The notes: generated by a model from the sequence alone, not told the origin. A stretch of 64,000 nt of DNA from Actinomadura darangshiensis (GCF_004349235.1 NZ_SMKY01000014.1:1-64000); one strand, 5' to 3'. Positions 53,692 through 63,692 are shown, counted from the first letter of the stretch. A program made the numbers and translations.

Positions 53692-54546
53692 CTAGGGTCG
53701 GCCGGTGCCCTCGAAGCGCATCGCCATGATGGGCAGTCCGCTGACGCCCAGCTCGCGGACCACCCGGACGCGGTTGGCCAGCGGGAAGACGAACCCGTAG
53801 AGCAGGCCCCTGCCGCGCGGCGCCCGCAGGTCGCGCACCTCGGCGACGTGCGGGATCTCGCGGAGCCGGTCCTTCTCCGCCGCGTCCACCGCCCACGGCA
53901 TGGGGGGCGAGACGTATCCCTGCGCGGTCTTCATCTTCCCCTCGACGGTGCGCTGGCTGAACCACGGCGGCACCCCGTCGAAGATCATGGTGGAGCCGCG
54001 GAACCGCTCCGCGCACTCGGCGACGAGCCGGTGCACCTCTTCGCCCTGGAAGTACATCAGCAGGCCCTGCGCGGACAGCAGCAGCCCCTTGGACGGGTCC
54101 ACGTGCTCCATCCACTCACCGTCCAGCGCCGAGCCGCCGACCGTCCGTACCCGGCCCGTGTCGTCCGGCAGCAGCCGCTCGCGCAGTTCGGCGATCTCGG
54201 GCAGCTCGACGCCGAGCCAGCGGACCCGCTCGTTGTCGACCCGCCAGAACTGCGTCTCCAGCCCCTCTCCGAGGGCGACGACCTGGCCGTCGGGGTGCTC
54301 GTCGATAAAGCGTCGTATTTCCTCGTCGAAACGGCGTGCGCGCAAAGCCTGCCATTGGCCGAGGCTGGCCTTGCCGAATCGCTCCTCGAACGGGTAGTCG
54401 ATGACGGAGTCGACCAGTCCGATCGCTTTGGGGTCCTTGAGCACCGCGTCCGGACGCCTTGCCTCGGAGGCGCGCTGGTAGAGGTTCCAGAGAAGCGTCT
54501 CAGGAACACCCTCCAGATCGACCTTCGACTTGGAGTCTTCCGGCAT
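53692..54546 (-). CDS. LCMT-like class I SAM-dependent methyltransferase
   Basis: A 284-residue protein. PETLLWNLYQRASEARRPDAVLKDPKAI and the VVALGEGLETQFWRVDN motif I region belong to the leucine carboxyl methyltransferase/TcmP-like family of actinobacterial O-methyltransferases. LLLSAQGLLMYFQGEEV is also conserved. These often modify small molecules; no biosynthetic cluster is seen here. A shadow-rich region of 158 bp follows upstream. Confidence 0.85.
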   Translation of the reverse strand: MPEDSKSKVDLEGVPETLLWNLYQRASEARRPDAVLKDPKAIGLVDSVIDYPFEERFGKASLGQWQALRARRFDEEIRRFIDEHPDGQVVALGEGLETQFWRVDNERVRWLGVELPEIAELRERLLPDDTGRVRTVGGSALDGEWMEHVDPSKGLLLSAQGLLMYFQGEEVHRLVAECAERFRGSTMIFDGVPPWFSQRTVEGKMKTAQGYVSPPMPWAVDAAEKDRLREIPHVAEVRDLRAPRGRGLLYGFVFPLANRVRVVRELGVSGLPIMAMRFEGTGRP

Positions 54547-54704
54547 GCCACTCCTCTCGACTCCTTAAACGCCACGAGAGCATATCAAGCACCCTTTCCT
54601 GGCATCTCATAGAAGGCCGGAATGCCGCCATTGGTGAGGTTCGGCCGGACGCCCGACGCAGCGTCCGCGAACCCGCCCCGAAGACCCGATCACGGTGGAG
54701 CAGG

Positions 54705-55513
54705 TCAGGAGGGGAGTGCTCCTATGCCGCTGTAGTGGGGGACCTCTGGGGCGTCCTGTGAGAGCGGGTCGGGGCGCCAGCGGGAGCAGGACACCACGCC
54801 CGGGTCCAGTAGGCGGGTTCCGGCGAACAGGGCCTCGATCTCCTCCGGGGAGCGGGCGCGGATCAGGGTGCCGCCGCGTTCCATGACCTCCCGCACTGCC
54901 CGGCGCATGGCTTCGCCGTCCAGTTCGTCGGTCGTGGCGTCGCAGGTGTGGGAGATGACGAGGTAGCCGCCCGGGGCGAGGCCGCGCAGCAGGTCGGCGG
55001 TGAGGCGCTGTACCTCTGCGTCGTCCAGGATGTGGTTCAGGACCCCGAGCAGCATCATGGCCACCGGACGGTCGAACTCCAGCGTCCTGGACGCCTCGGA
55101 AAGCACGGTCCGCGTGTCCTGGATGTCGGCCTCGATGTAGTCGCACGCCCCTTCCGGGGTGCCCGTCAGCAGCGCACGGGCGTGCCCGAGCACCAGCGGG
55201 TCGTTGTCGACGTAGACGATGCGGGAGTCCGGGGCCACGCGCTGAGCGACCTCGTGGGTGTTGTCGACGGTCGGGAGGCCGGCGCCGAGGTCCAGGAACT
55301 GCCGGATCCCCTGGGACACCAGGAAGCGCACCGCCCGGCCGAGGAAGGCGCGGTCCTGCTTCGCGGAGGCGGCGATTCCCGGCAGGACCCGGAGGACGGC
55401 GTCGCCGGCCTCGCGGTCCACCTGGTAGTTGTCCTTGCCGCCCAGCTAGTAGTCCCAGATGCGGCCGAATGCGGGGCGGTCGTGTCGATCTCCGGTCGTG
55501 GCGTGTCCGGCAT
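54705..55513 (-). pseudogene. DUF574-family SAM methyltransferase with frameshift and amber codon
   Basis: The C-terminal 238 residues (from DREAGDAVLRVLPGIAASAK) are a normal DUF574/Methyltransf_19 protein with FLDLGAGLPTVDNTHEVAQ and IVYVDNDPLVLGHARALL. The N-terminal signature usually reads IDTTxPHSARxWDYWLGGKDNY. Here MPDTPRPEIDTTAPHSA starts in frame at 55513 behind GGAGGGG, then one base is missing near 55464, and the second Trp of the WDYWLGGKDNY motif is TAG (55446-55448). Either the gene is dead or a shortened form starts at a GTG (55421). A sequencing error would need to explain two changes. Confidence 0.75.
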
Positions 55514-55554
55514 CCGCGGCCCCTCCGTTGGACGTCGCCCGTCATCCTTCCCGC

Positions 55555-56178
55555 CTACGGTACGGCGTAGACGGTCAGCCAGATCGTGCGGGCCAGGGTG
55601 CGGGCCATCTGCTCGTCGCCCGGTCCTTCGTCGTGGTGGCAGTGCGCGGAGACCGTGCGTTCCACCGTCCAGATCAGGACCTGGGCCGTCGTCGGAGTGT
55701 GCATGCCGGAGCCGACGGTGCCGGCGCGCTGCTCGGCGTCCAGGCGGTTCTGGACGACCTCGGTGAGGCGCCGCATCCGGTCGCGCCAGAAGGCCGCGAC
55801 GTCCGGGTCGTAGCCGGCGACCTCCCCGAGCGCGTGGAGGACGCGGCGGTGCTCGCGGTAGGCGGCGATCGTCTGCCGCATGGCATGGGCGACGCCGTCC
55901 TCGCCGTCGGCGTGGTCGGCCCGCCACCAGGTCACGGCCTCGCCGAACAGGGCCTCGACCGCCTCCTCCGCCATCGCGATCAGCAGCCGGCTCTTGTCCG
56001 GGAAATGCAGGTAGAAGGTCGAGCGGGCCACGTCCGCCCGCTCGGCGATGCGCTGGACGGGCAGCTCGGTGTACGGCGTCCCGTCGGCCATCATCTCGGC
56101 GGCCGTCCGCAGTACGCGGCGCCGCACGTCGTCACGCCGTTCGCGGACCTTCCTGCGCGGCTGCGTGGTGGAGGCCAT
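55555..56178 (-). CDS. TetR-family transcriptional regulator
   Basis: A 207-residue protein. The N-terminal HTH reads VQRIAERADVARSTFYLHFPDKSRLL. The ligand-binding domain is unassigned (DVAAFWRDRMRRLTEVVQNR). The ATG at 56178 is chosen because the HTH starts about 20 residues later; the longer frame lacks a ribosome-binding site. It is divergent from the CrtC-like gene with 142 bp between starts, so it may control that gene and itself. Confidence 0.88.
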   Translation of the reverse strand: MASTTQPRRKVRERRDDVRRRVLRTAAEMMADGTPYTELPVQRIAERADVARSTFYLHFPDKSRLLIAMAEEAVEALFGEAVTWWRADHADGEDGVAHAMRQTIAAYREHRRVLHALGEVAGYDPDVAAFWRDRMRRLTEVVQNRLDAEQRAGTVGSGMHTPTTAQVLIWTVERTVSAHCHHDEGPGDEQMARTLARTIWLTVYAVP

Positions 56179-56209
56179 GGCGGCAGCGTACCCGCCGGCG
56201 ACGTGATCG

Positions 56210-56259
56210 GACAGTGTGTCGACAGTGTGCTTGACAGCCGTTGGCAACCGAATCACACT
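56210..56259 (+). promoter_or_regulatory. Promoter with flanking direct repeats between tetR and the CrtC-like gene
   Basis: TTGACA (56231-56236), a 17-bp spacer and CACACT (56254-56259) form a good sigma70/HrdB-type promoter 60 bp upstream of the CrtC-like start. GACAGTGTG occurs at 56210-56218 and 56221-56229 (11 bp apart), right before the -35 box. This could be a TetR operator. Confidence 0.55.
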
Positions 56260-56320
56260 CGGTCCACGGCTCCACCTGAGGGGCCCGACGTCACGGGGGG
56301 CATGGCCGAGGAGGCTCAAC

Positions 56321-57406
56321 GTGGTACGTCCCTACACCGTCCGCCGGAACCTGGCGCTGCTCTTCTCGCTGGTCCTGGCCGTCACGGCCCTCGCCGCGCT
56401 CGGACCGGCCGGTCGCGCGAAGGCCGGCGACGACCCCGGGTCCTGGATTCCCCGCACCGACATCAAGCGCTCGGACCTCACGCAGGTGCCCGGCAAGCTC
56501 GCCGAGCCCCGCGACGACGGTCCGCACCCCGGGTCCGCCACCGAGTGGTGGTACTCGCACGTCATGGACCCGGCCACCCACCGCACGTTCATCGCGATGC
56601 TGTTCACCGCACCGGTCCCCGTGGGGCTGATCTTCTGGTACCCGGAGGAGGGCGGGAAGACGGTGCTGCCGGAACCGGTCGCCGCGGTGACCGCGAAGGA
56701 CGGCCCGTCCGTCACCAGCAGCGCCGGCGACCTCGTCTACGACCCGCGGCGCGGCTACCACCTGACGTGGCACGGCCTGTTCGCCAAGGCCGACATCTGG
56801 TTCGACAACGCCCTGCCCGGCGTGACCGGCGGGCCGATCGATTATGACGGCGGCCAGACGATGTACTGGTCGTCGCCCGTCGCGACGAGCCATGTGAACG
56901 GATGGCTCCAGCCGCCCGGATCCTCGTCCCGCATCGACGTCAGCGGATGGCGCGGCTACCACGACCACAACTGGGGCAACTTCAACGTCGCCGACCAGCG
57001 CTACTCCGGCTGGGAGTGGGGCGTCTCGCACGAGGCCGACGGCACCGCGACGCTGCTCGGCGGCGTGGTCAAGGGCGACGGGACCTGGCAGGGCGTCGTC
57101 GGCCGGGTGACCGAGGACGAGACCTACGGCTGCATGAGCACGATCAAGCTGTCGGACTGGAAGGTGTCCGGCCTGTTCAGCTACCCGGACAGGACCAGGC
57201 TGACCTGCCCGACCTCGCTGCTCGCGACACCGGACGGCCTCAAGGGCGAGCGGCCGGGGCTGGACCGGACCTTCCACGTCGTGGACCCGTTCATCCTCGA
57301 CTCCGGGCTGCTCGCCCTGCCCGAGTCACTGGGCGAGACCACCCCCGGGTCGCTCGGCCTCATCGAGCACATCCGGACGCTGGCGGCGCGGCTGCCGCGG
57401 TCCTGA
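56321..57406 (+). CDS. Exported lipocalin-like/CrtC-type hydratase-like protein
   Basis: A 361-residue protein. A GTG with GAGGAGG six bases upstream starts a signal sequence (RRNLALLFSLVLAVTALAAL, then GRAKA). The body has the lipocalin-like pattern of AttH/CrtC proteins: PGSATEWWYSHVMDP, GYHLTWHGLFAKADIWFDN and GWRGYHDHNWGNF. CrtC hydrates carotenoid double bonds; whether this one is an enzyme is open. Next gene: an exported flavoprotein, 41 bp on. Longer upstream frame rejected, no ribosome-binding site. Confidence 0.78.
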   Translation: MVRPYTVRRNLALLFSLVLAVTALAALGPAGRAKAGDDPGSWIPRTDIKRSDLTQVPGKLAEPRDDGPHPGSATEWWYSHVMDPATHRTFIAMLFTAPVPVGLIFWYPEEGGKTVLPEPVAAVTAKDGPSVTSSAGDLVYDPRRGYHLTWHGLFAKADIWFDNALPGVTGGPIDYDGGQTMYWSSPVATSHVNGWLQPPGSSSRIDVSGWRGYHDHNWGNFNVADQRYSGWEWGVSHEADGTATLLGGVVKGDGTWQGVVGRVTEDETYGCMSTIKLSDWKVSGLFSYPDRTRLTCPTSLLATPDGLKGERPGLDRTFHVVDPFILDSGLLALPESLGETTPGSLGLIEHIRTLAARLPRS

Positions 57407-57434
57407 CCCCCGCACCCCGAGAAGGACGGCGACC

Positions 57435-57460
57435 ATGGGCAGTGAAAATGGACAGTGAAC
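57435..57460 (+). repeat. 13-bp tandem duplication at the start of the FAD oxidoreductase gene
   Basis: ATGGGCAGTGAAA and ATGGACAGTGAAC are adjacent and match at 11 of 13 bases. The GAAGGA ribosome-binding site is 8 bp before the first ATG, which opens only an 8-codon frame (MGSENGQ, stop). The real protein starts at the second ATG, in another frame. Confidence 0.6.
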
Positions 57461-59235
57461 AGAGCACAGGCGACCGCCGGCCGACCGGCCTCACGCGGCG
57501 CAGCGTCCTGTACGGCACGGCCGCGGTCGGCGCGGCGGCCCTGCTCCCCGCCGCGTCCGCGCACGCGGCGCCGGGCACGAAGAAGAAGGTGGCGATCCTC
57601 GGCGGCGGCATGTCCGGGCTGGCCGCCGCCCACGAACTGATCGAGCGCGGCTTCGACGTCACGGTCTTCGAACGCAAGGCCCTCGGCGGGAAGGCCCGGA
57701 GCATCCCGGTCGAGGGCACCGGCAAGGGCGGACGGCGCGACCTCCAGGGCGAGCACGGCTTCCGGTTCTTCCCCGGGTTCTACCGCAACGTGCCCGACTC
57801 GATGCGGCGCATCCCGGTCCAGGGCAACGCCGACGGCGTCCACGACAACATGATCGACCTGTCGTCGACGCGGATCTCCCGCAACGGCGGCCGCTCGGAC
57901 ATCATCGTCCCCGAACTGCTCGACCCGGGCGGCGGCGGGCTGACCCTCGACGTCCTCAAGGAGACGCTGACGGGTCTCGTCGAGCAGGTGAGCGCCCTCC
58001 CGGCGGACGAGCTGCTGCTGTTCGTCAACCGCTTCATCGTCTACGTGACCAGCAGCGACGAGCGGCGCCTCGGCCAGTGGGAGAACGTCCCGTGGTGGGA
58101 GTACGTGCGGGCGGAGGGCAAGTCCAGGGACTACCAGGCGATCGTGGCGCGGTTCCTGACCCGCGGGCTCGTGGCCGTCAAGGAGGAGGTGGCCAGCACC
58201 AAGACGGTCGGCGCGATGGGGCAGGCGTTCGTGCTGTCGGGCATCGGGCTCGGCACCGACGGCGGCCTGGCGCGCATGCTCACCGCACCCACCAACGAGG
58301 CCTGGATCGATCCGTGGGTGGCCTACCTGCGCGGTCGCGGGGTGAGGTTCGAGGTCGGCCAGACGGCCGAGGCGCTGGAGGTCGCGTCGGGACGGATCCG
58401 GTCCGTGCGGCTCGTGGACGCCGCGGGCACCCGCCGCGGCGCCGAGGCCGACTGGTTCGTCTCCGCGATGCCGGTCGAGCGGGCCCGGGCGCTGCTGAGC
58501 CCCGCCGTCCTGGCCCTGGACCCGTCGCTGGCCGCGCTGAAGGACCTGCACACCGAGTGGATGAACGGCCTGCAGTTCTTCCTGCGCCGCAGCCCGGACG
58601 GCATCGGCCAGGAGGTCAACTTCATGGACTCCCCCTGGCAGCTCACGGCCGTCCTGCAGAGCAGGCTGTGGGACCGGGACTACAAGCGCGACTACGGCGA
58701 CGGCACCGTGGCCGACAGCCTGTCGCTCGACATCTCCGACTGGGACACCCCCGGCATCCTGTACGGCAGGCCCGCGAAGGAGTGCAGCCCCGCCCAGGTC
58801 GCCAAGGAGGCGTGGGCGCAGATGAAGGACCACCTGGAGGACACCGGGCGCTCCGTCCTCCCGGACGACCTCGTCCACTCGTGGGTCCTCGACCCCGCGA
58901 TCAGCTGGGATCCGGCCGCCGGGCGCAGCGCCAACGACGAGCCCCTGATGGTCAACACCGTCGGGAGCTGGAAGAACCGCCCGCATCCCCGGACGGAGAT
59001 CCCCAACCTGTTCATGGCGGGCGACTACGTCCGGACCGGTGTCGACCTCGCCACCATGGAAGGTGCCAACGAGTCGGGGCGGGCGGCGGTCAACGCGCTG
59101 CTGGACGCCGCCGGGTCCCCCGCCGAGCAGGTGACCGTCTGGCCGCTCTACCAGCCGCCGGAGCTCGAAGGCATCAAGGACCTCGACGCCCGCCGCTACC
59201 GGGCCGGAAAACCCAACCTCTTCGACACGCTCTGA
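57448..59235 (+). CDS. Tat-exported FAD-dependent oxidoreductase (hydroxysqualene dehydroxylase/phytoene desaturase-like)
   Basis: A 595-residue protein. A twin-arginine signal (TGLTRRSVLYGTAAVGAAAL, cut after AHA) precedes a Rossmann FAD motif (VAILGGGMSGLAAAHELIERG) and the amine-oxidase-type GGKARS and GEHGFRFFPGFYRNVPDSM. Near the C-terminus the FAD-binding end reads NLFMAGDYVRTGVDLATMEG. The FRFFPGFYR group is annotated as hydroxysqualene dehydroxylase in actinobacteria, which would fit the neighbouring hopanoid genes, but HpnE acts in the cytosol while this protein has a Tat signal. Function is therefore a guess. Confidence 0.78.
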   Translation: MDSEQSTGDRRPTGLTRRSVLYGTAAVGAAALLPAASAHAAPGTKKKVAILGGGMSGLAAAHELIERGFDVTVFERKALGGKARSIPVEGTGKGGRRDLQGEHGFRFFPGFYRNVPDSMRRIPVQGNADGVHDNMIDLSSTRISRNGGRSDIIVPELLDPGGGGLTLDVLKETLTGLVEQVSALPADELLLFVNRFIVYVTSSDERRLGQWENVPWWEYVRAEGKSRDYQAIVARFLTRGLVAVKEEVASTKTVGAMGQAFVLSGIGLGTDGGLARMLTAPTNEAWIDPWVAYLRGRGVRFEVGQTAEALEVASGRIRSVRLVDAAGTRRGAEADWFVSAMPVERARALLSPAVLALDPSLAALKDLHTEWMNGLQFFLRRSPDGIGQEVNFMDSPWQLTAVLQSRLWDRDYKRDYGDGTVADSLSLDISDWDTPGILYGRPAKECSPAQVAKEAWAQMKDHLEDTGRSVLPDDLVHSWVLDPAISWDPAAGRSANDEPLMVNTVGSWKNRPHPRTEIPNLFMAGDYVRTGVDLATMEGANESGRAAVNALLDAAGSPAEQVTVWPLYQPPELEGIKDLDARRYRAGKPNLFDTL

Positions 59236-59253
59236 CCGCGCGGGTCCGCTACG

Positions 59254-59286
59254 CGGGCAGCCCCATCGCATCCGGGGGGCTGCCCG
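59254..59286. terminator. Hairpin between the convergent FAD oxidoreductase and hpnH genes
   Basis: CGGGCAGCCCC and GGGGCTGCCCG pair perfectly (11 bp) around an 11-nt loop, midway between the two stop codons. Confidence 0.65.
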
Positions 59287-59305
59287 TCGTCTTCGGCTCC
59301 GGACG

Positions 59306-60310
59306 TCAGACGGAGCGGACGGCGCGGAGGGACTCCTTCAGGGAGGTGAGGGTGGAGAAGACTGCCGTGGGCTCGTAGCCGCAGTGGGCCATGCAGTTGG
59401 CGCAGCGGGGGTCGCGGCCGCGGCCGTAGGAGTCCCAGTCGGTCTCGTCCAGGAGCTCCCGGTAGGTCTGCGCGTAGCCGTCCGACATCAGGTAGCAGGG
59501 ACGCTGCCACCCGAAGAGGGAGTAGGACGGGATCGCCCAGGCCGTGCAGGGGAAGTCGACCTTGCCTTCGAGGAAGTCCAGGAAGAGCGGTGAGTGGTTG
59601 AACCGCCAGCGCTTGCGGTTGCCGTCCGCGAACGCCTTCTTGAACAGTTCCCGCGTCTCCTGGACGCCCAGGAAGTGCTCCTGGTCGGGCGCCTTGTCGT
59701 AGGCGTAGCCCGGCGAGATCATCATCTCGTCGACCTTGAGGTCGTCGTTGAGGTAGTTCATCACGTCGATGACCGTCTGCGGCGTGTCCGTGTTGAAGAT
59801 CGTCGTGTTGGTGGTGACGCGGAAGCCGCGGCGCTGGCATTCCTTGATGGCGGCGACGGCGTCGTCGAAGACGCCCTCCTTGCAGACGGACTCGTCGTGC
59901 CGTTCGCGGAGGCCGTCGATGTGCACCGCCCACGCGAAATAGGGCGACGGCTTGAACTTGTCGAGCTTCTTCGGGATGAGCAACGCGTTCGTGCACAGGA
60001 ACACGAACTTCTTGCGCTTGACGAGTTCACCGACGAGTTCGTCGATCTGCGGGTGCATGAGCGGTTCGCCGCCCGCGATGGAGACCATCGGGGCACCGCA
60101 TTCCTCGATAGCGGCGACGGCCTGCTCGACCGGCATGCGCTTCTTGAGAATGTCGTGCGGGTGCTGGATCTTGCCGCACCCGGCGCAGGCGAGATTGCAG
60201 GCGAACAGCGGTTCCAGCTCGACGATCAGGGGGAACTTGTCCCTGCGGCGCATCTTGTTCCGGAGGATGTAGCCCCCGATGCGAAGGCTCTGGCGAAGCG
60301 GCATGCTCAT
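59306..60310 (-). CDS. hpnH: Adenosyl-hopene transferase HpnH (radical SAM)
   Basis: A 334-residue radical-SAM enzyme. The 4Fe-4S cysteines are Cys38, Cys42 and Cys45 ([12 protein letters not shown]); [12 protein letters not shown] is the SAM-binding GGE motif. A C-terminal Cys cluster ([16 protein letters not shown]) is conserved in HpnH. It adds the 5'-deoxyadenosyl group to diploptene, the first step to bacteriohopanetetrol. ATG overlaps the ispH stop as ATGA; it is the last gene of the operon. Confidence 0.94.
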   Translation of the reverse strand: MSMPLRQSLRIGGYILRNKMRRRDKFPLIVELEPLFACNLACAGCGKIQHPHDILKKRMPVEQAVAAIEECGAPMVSIAGGEPLMHPQIDELVGELVKRKKFVFLCTNALLIPKKLDKFKPSPYFAWAVHIDGLRERHDESVCKEGVFDDAVAAIKECQRRGFRVTTNTTIFNTDTPQTVIDVMNYLNDDLKVDEMMISPGYAYDKAPDQEHFLGVQETRELFKKAFADGNRKRWRFNHSPLFLDFLEGKVDFPCTAWAIPSYSLFGWQRPCYLMSDGYAQTYRELLDETDWDSYGRGRDPRCANCMAHCGYEPTAVFSTLTSLKESLRAVRSV

Positions 60311-61794
60311 GGTGTCCGGACCTCCTTGGGCAGGGTGAACTCGGTGGTCTCCACCGTGACCGTGTGTTCCTTCGTCTCGACCGGGCCGAGGCCGCGCAGG
60401 GCGTCGACGACCGCGTCGAGGACGGCGGGCGGGGCGGACGCGCCGGCGGTCAGGCCGATGACGCGCGCGCCGGTGATCCGCCCGAGCGGGATGTCCGCGG
60501 GCCCGTCGATCAGCACGGCGGGGGTACCGCGGCTCTCGGCCACCTCGACGAGGCGGCGGGAGTTGGACGAGTTGGCCGAGCCGACCACGAGCACGAGGTC
60601 GGCGTCGCGGGCGACGCCGGTGACGGCCTCCTGCCGGTTGGTGGTGGCGTAGCAGATGTCGTCGGTGTGCGGGCCGACCGCGTCGGGGAACCGGCCGGTG
60701 ATCGCTTCCGCGACCTCGCCGGCCTCGTCGGCGGCCAGGGTGGTCTGGGTCAGGTAGGCGACCGGGCGGTCGGCGGGCAGCGCCGCGACGTCCTCCGGCG
60801 ACTCGACCAGGAAGGTCGAGGACGGCACTTCGCCGAGGGTGCCCTCGACCTCCTCGTGCCCGGCGTGCCCGATCAGCGCGACGAGGTGGCCCTGCGCGGC
60901 GAACCGCCGGGCCTCCGCGTGCACCTTCGACACGAGCGGGCACGTCGCGTCGATCACCCGCAGGTCGCGGCGGCCGGCCTCCTCCCGGACGGCGGGCGCG
61001 ACGCCGTGCGCGGAGAACACCGTCACCGCGCCGGACGGCACCTCGTCCAGTTCGTCGACGAAGACGGCGCCGCGGCCGCTCAGGTCGTCCACGACATGGG
61101 AGTTGTGGACGATCTGCTTCCGCACGTAGACGGGCGGGCCGTGCAGGTCGAGCGCGCGTTCCACGATCTCGATGGCCCGTTCCACGCCGGCGCAGAACGA
61201 CCGCGGGGCGGCGAGCAGGAGGCGGCGCGGGCCGGCCGCGTCCGCCCATTCCCGCAGGGCCGGGCCGACCGTGCGCAGCCGGCGCAGCGCGGCCGTCCCG
61301 CCGGGGATCGTCGCCGGGCTGACCAGCGGGCGCCCCGGCGTGTCGACGATGGCGCGGACGACCGCGAACGGCCGGTCCCCCGCCGCCGCGGCCAGTTCCG
61401 CCGACTCCATGTCGGCGACCAGCGCACCGGTGGCGGCCAAGGAGCCGCGCTCCAGGCCGGTGGCCATGTGGTCCAGGCTGACCAGCGGCCCGCGGTGGAC
61501 GGTCGCGCCGGTCGTGCGTTCCAGCAGCCCGGCGAGCGGTTCCGCCGAGCGGCACCGGACGGTCCCGGACGGCCCCCGCACCTCGGTCGCGACGAAGAGG
61601 TCGCCGGGGCGCAGCCGGTCGTCCAGCGCGCCGCCGCAGCCCACGACGGCCAGCGCGCCGAACTCCGGCAGGTTCTCTGCGGCGGCCCGCGCCTTGGCCT
61701 CCCCCATGCCGATCCGGATGACGGCCAGCTCGTCGTCCTGCGACACCACGCGGGCCTCGATGCCGAGCGCCGCGCACACCAGGAGCCGCGTCAT
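60307..61794 (-). CDS. HpnG-IspH fusion: hopanoid nucleosidase plus HMBPP reductase
   Basis: A 495-residue protein of two domains. Residues 1-188 are a phosphorylase/nucleosidase-superfamily domain ([36 protein letters not shown] with Glu130) like HpnG, which removes adenine from adenosylhopane. Residues 190-480 are a complete IspH with the three Fe-S cysteines Cys201 ([13 protein letters not shown]), Cys285 ([11 protein letters not shown]) and Cys381 ([11 protein letters not shown]), plus IVHN and SAHG. IspH makes IPP and DMAPP in the MEP pathway. The two are normally separate genes. ATGA overlaps on both sides. Confidence 0.9.
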   Translation of the reverse strand: MTRLLVCAALGIEARVVSQDDELAVIRIGMGEAKARAAAENLPEFGALAVVGCGGALDDRLRPGDLFVATEVRGPSGTVRCRSAEPLAGLLERTTGATVHRGPLVSLDHMATGLERGSLAATGALVADMESAELAAAAGDRPFAVVRAIVDTPGRPLVSPATIPGGTAALRRLRTVGPALREWADAAGPRRLLLAAPRSFCAGVERAIEIVERALDLHGPPVYVRKQIVHNSHVVDDLSGRGAVFVDELDEVPSGAVTVFSAHGVAPAVREEAGRRDLRVIDATCPLVSKVHAEARRFAAQGHLVALIGHAGHEEVEGTLGEVPSSTFLVESPEDVAALPADRPVAYLTQTTLAADEAGEVAEAITGRFPDAVGPHTDDICYATTNRQEAVTGVARDADLVLVVGSANSSNSRRLVEVAESRGTPAVLIDGPADIPLGRITGARVIGLTAGASAPPAVLDAVVDALRGLGPVETKEHTVTVETTEFTLPKEVRTP

Positions 61795-63656
61795 GTGGCA
61801 CCTCCCAGGTACCGGCCCAGGGCGCTGACGGGGAACACCAGCCGGTACAGGTGGTAGTTGATGTAGAAGTCGCCGGGGAACCCGGTGCCGGTGAACTCCT
61901 CCTCGTCCCAGTTCCCGTCCGGGCGCTGGTTGTCGACGAGCCACTGGACACCGGCGTCCACCGCCGGGGAGCGCTCACCGGCGGCGAGCAGTGCCAGCAG
62001 CGCCCAGGCCGTCTGGGACGCCGTGGACGCGCCCCGCCCGATCCACGCGGGGTCCTCGTAGGAGCGCAGGTCCTCGCCCCATCCCCCGTCGTCGTTCTGG
62101 TGCTCCTCCAGCCACGCCACGGCGCGCCGGATCGCGGGCTTGCCGGGCCCGACGCCGGCGGCGATGAGCGCCGGGACGACGCCGCCCGTCCCGTAGACGT
62201 GGTTGGCGCCCCAGCGTCCGAACCACGAGCCGTCCGCCTCCTGCGCCTTCAGCAGCCACACGACGGCCCGCTTGACCACGGTCGTCTCCGCGAGGCCCTC
62301 CTTGGCGAGCGCCTCGACGACGTGCGCGGTGACGTCCGCGGACGGCGGGTCGATGACGGCGCCGAAGTCGCAGAAGGGCAGCTTGGTGCACAGCTCGCGG
62401 GTGTTGTCGGCGTCGAACGCGCCGAAGCCGCCGTCCCGCGACGCCATCCCGTTCAGCCACCGGATCGCCCGCTCGATCGGCGCCTCCGCGTCCGGGTAGG
62501 ACACCTTGCGCAGCGCGAGGATCGCCTCGGCGGTGTCATCGGTGTCGGGGTAGACGTCGTTGTCGAACTCGAACGCCCAGCCGCCCGGCGGGGTGTCCGG
62601 CCGCCGCACCGACCAGTCCCCCGGCCCGCGGACCTCCTCGCCGACGATCCAGGCGGCCGCGCACAGCAGCGCCGGGTCGTCGGCCGGGGCGCCCGCGTCG
62701 CCGAGCGCGTTCATGGCGAGGACGGTGTCCCAGACCGGCGACTGGCACGCCTCCAGGCGGCGGCCCTTCTCGTCCCGGATCGTGAAGCGTTCGAGGCCGT
62801 CCAGCCCGCGCTTGATGACCGGGTGGTCGAGGCCGTAGCCCAGCTCGTGCAGCGCCATCAGCGAGTACACCCACGGCGGCTGGATGCCGCCCCAGCAGCC
62901 GTCGGCCTCCTGCCGGGCGACGATCCAGTCCGCTGCCCGGCGCAGCGCCGCGCGCCGCAGCGGGCGCACCGGCGCCTTCTCGTACACGTGCAGGACGCGG
63001 TCGAGCGCGTTGAACGCCCGCCCCCAGCCCGTCGCGTCGTCCGGCGGCGCGACGCCGCTGCGCAGCTCGGGCAGGTCGAACGGCAGATCCCGGACGGGAC
63101 GCAGCGACCCCAGCACCGTCAGCGGGACGATCGTCTGCCGCGCCCAGCACGCCCAGTCGTAGACGTTGAGCGGCACCCGGCTCGGCAGGAACATCAGCTC
63201 GGGCGGCATGACGGGCAGGTCGTCCCAGGACCACTGGCCGAACAGCGCCAGCCAGATCCGGGTGAACACGCGGCTGCCCTCGATGCCGCCCGCCTCCCGC
63301 GCGAACGCGGCCGCCGTGCGCATGTGCGGGGCGTCCACCGGGTCCCCGGCGAAGCGCAGCGCGACGTACGCCTCGATCGTCGTCGACAGGTCGGCCGGGC
63401 CGCCGTGGAAGTTCGCCCACGTGCCGTCGTCCCGCTGCTGCGCGCGGATCCACCGCGCCGCCTCCTTGGTGTCGGCGTCGGAGCGGATGCCGAGGAACTG
63501 GCGGAGCAGCAGGTCCTCCGCGTCCATCGTGACGTTGGTCTCCAGCTCGGCCTTCCACCAGCCCTCGGGGGACTGCAGCCCGAGCAGGTGGCCGCGGGCG
63601 GCCTCGACGGCGGCGGAGGCCGCGCCGGTGAGTCCGGGAACTTCGGTCGTGGTCAT
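61791..63656 (-). CDS. shc: Squalene-hopene cyclase
   Basis: A 621-residue enzyme that cyclises squalene to hopene and hopanol. The acid motif DTDD (in [13 protein letters not shown], about residue 370) and several QW motifs ([60 protein letters not shown]) are present, as is the GGWAFEFDN block. Membrane-associated alpha/alpha barrel. ATG; its stop overlaps the HpnG-IspH start as ATGA. Confidence 0.96.
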   Translation of the reverse strand: MTTTEVPGLTGAASAAVEAARGHLLGLQSPEGWWKAELETNVTMDAEDLLLRQFLGIRSDADTKEAARWIRAQQRDDGTWANFHGGPADLSTTIEAYVALRFAGDPVDAPHMRTAAAFAREAGGIEGSRVFTRIWLALFGQWSWDDLPVMPPELMFLPSRVPLNVYDWACWARQTIVPLTVLGSLRPVRDLPFDLPELRSGVAPPDDATGWGRAFNALDRVLHVYEKAPVRPLRRAALRRAADWIVARQEADGCWGGIQPPWVYSLMALHELGYGLDHPVIKRGLDGLERFTIRDEKGRRLEACQSPVWDTVLAMNALGDAGAPADDPALLCAAAWIVGEEVRGPGDWSVRRPDTPPGGWAFEFDNDVYPDTDDTAEAILALRKVSYPDAEAPIERAIRWLNGMASRDGGFGAFDADNTRELCTKLPFCDFGAVIDPPSADVTAHVVEALAKEGLAETTVVKRAVVWLLKAQEADGSWFGRWGANHVYGTGGVVPALIAAGVGPGKPAIRRAVAWLEEHQNDDGGWGEDLRSYEDPAWIGRGASTASQTAWALLALLAAGERSPAVDAGVQWLVDNQRPDGNWDEEEFTGTGFPGDFYINYHLYRLVFPVSALGRYLGGAT

Positions 63657-63692
63657 GCAGCGCTTCCCTTCTCGTCCGCGCGCGCCTTGGGG

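Noticed and set aside
53692-55513. Natural-product gene cluster from the two methyltransferases
   Set aside because: No synthase, ligase or tailoring genes accompany them; DUF574 and LCMT-like genes are scattered singly in actinomycete genomes.
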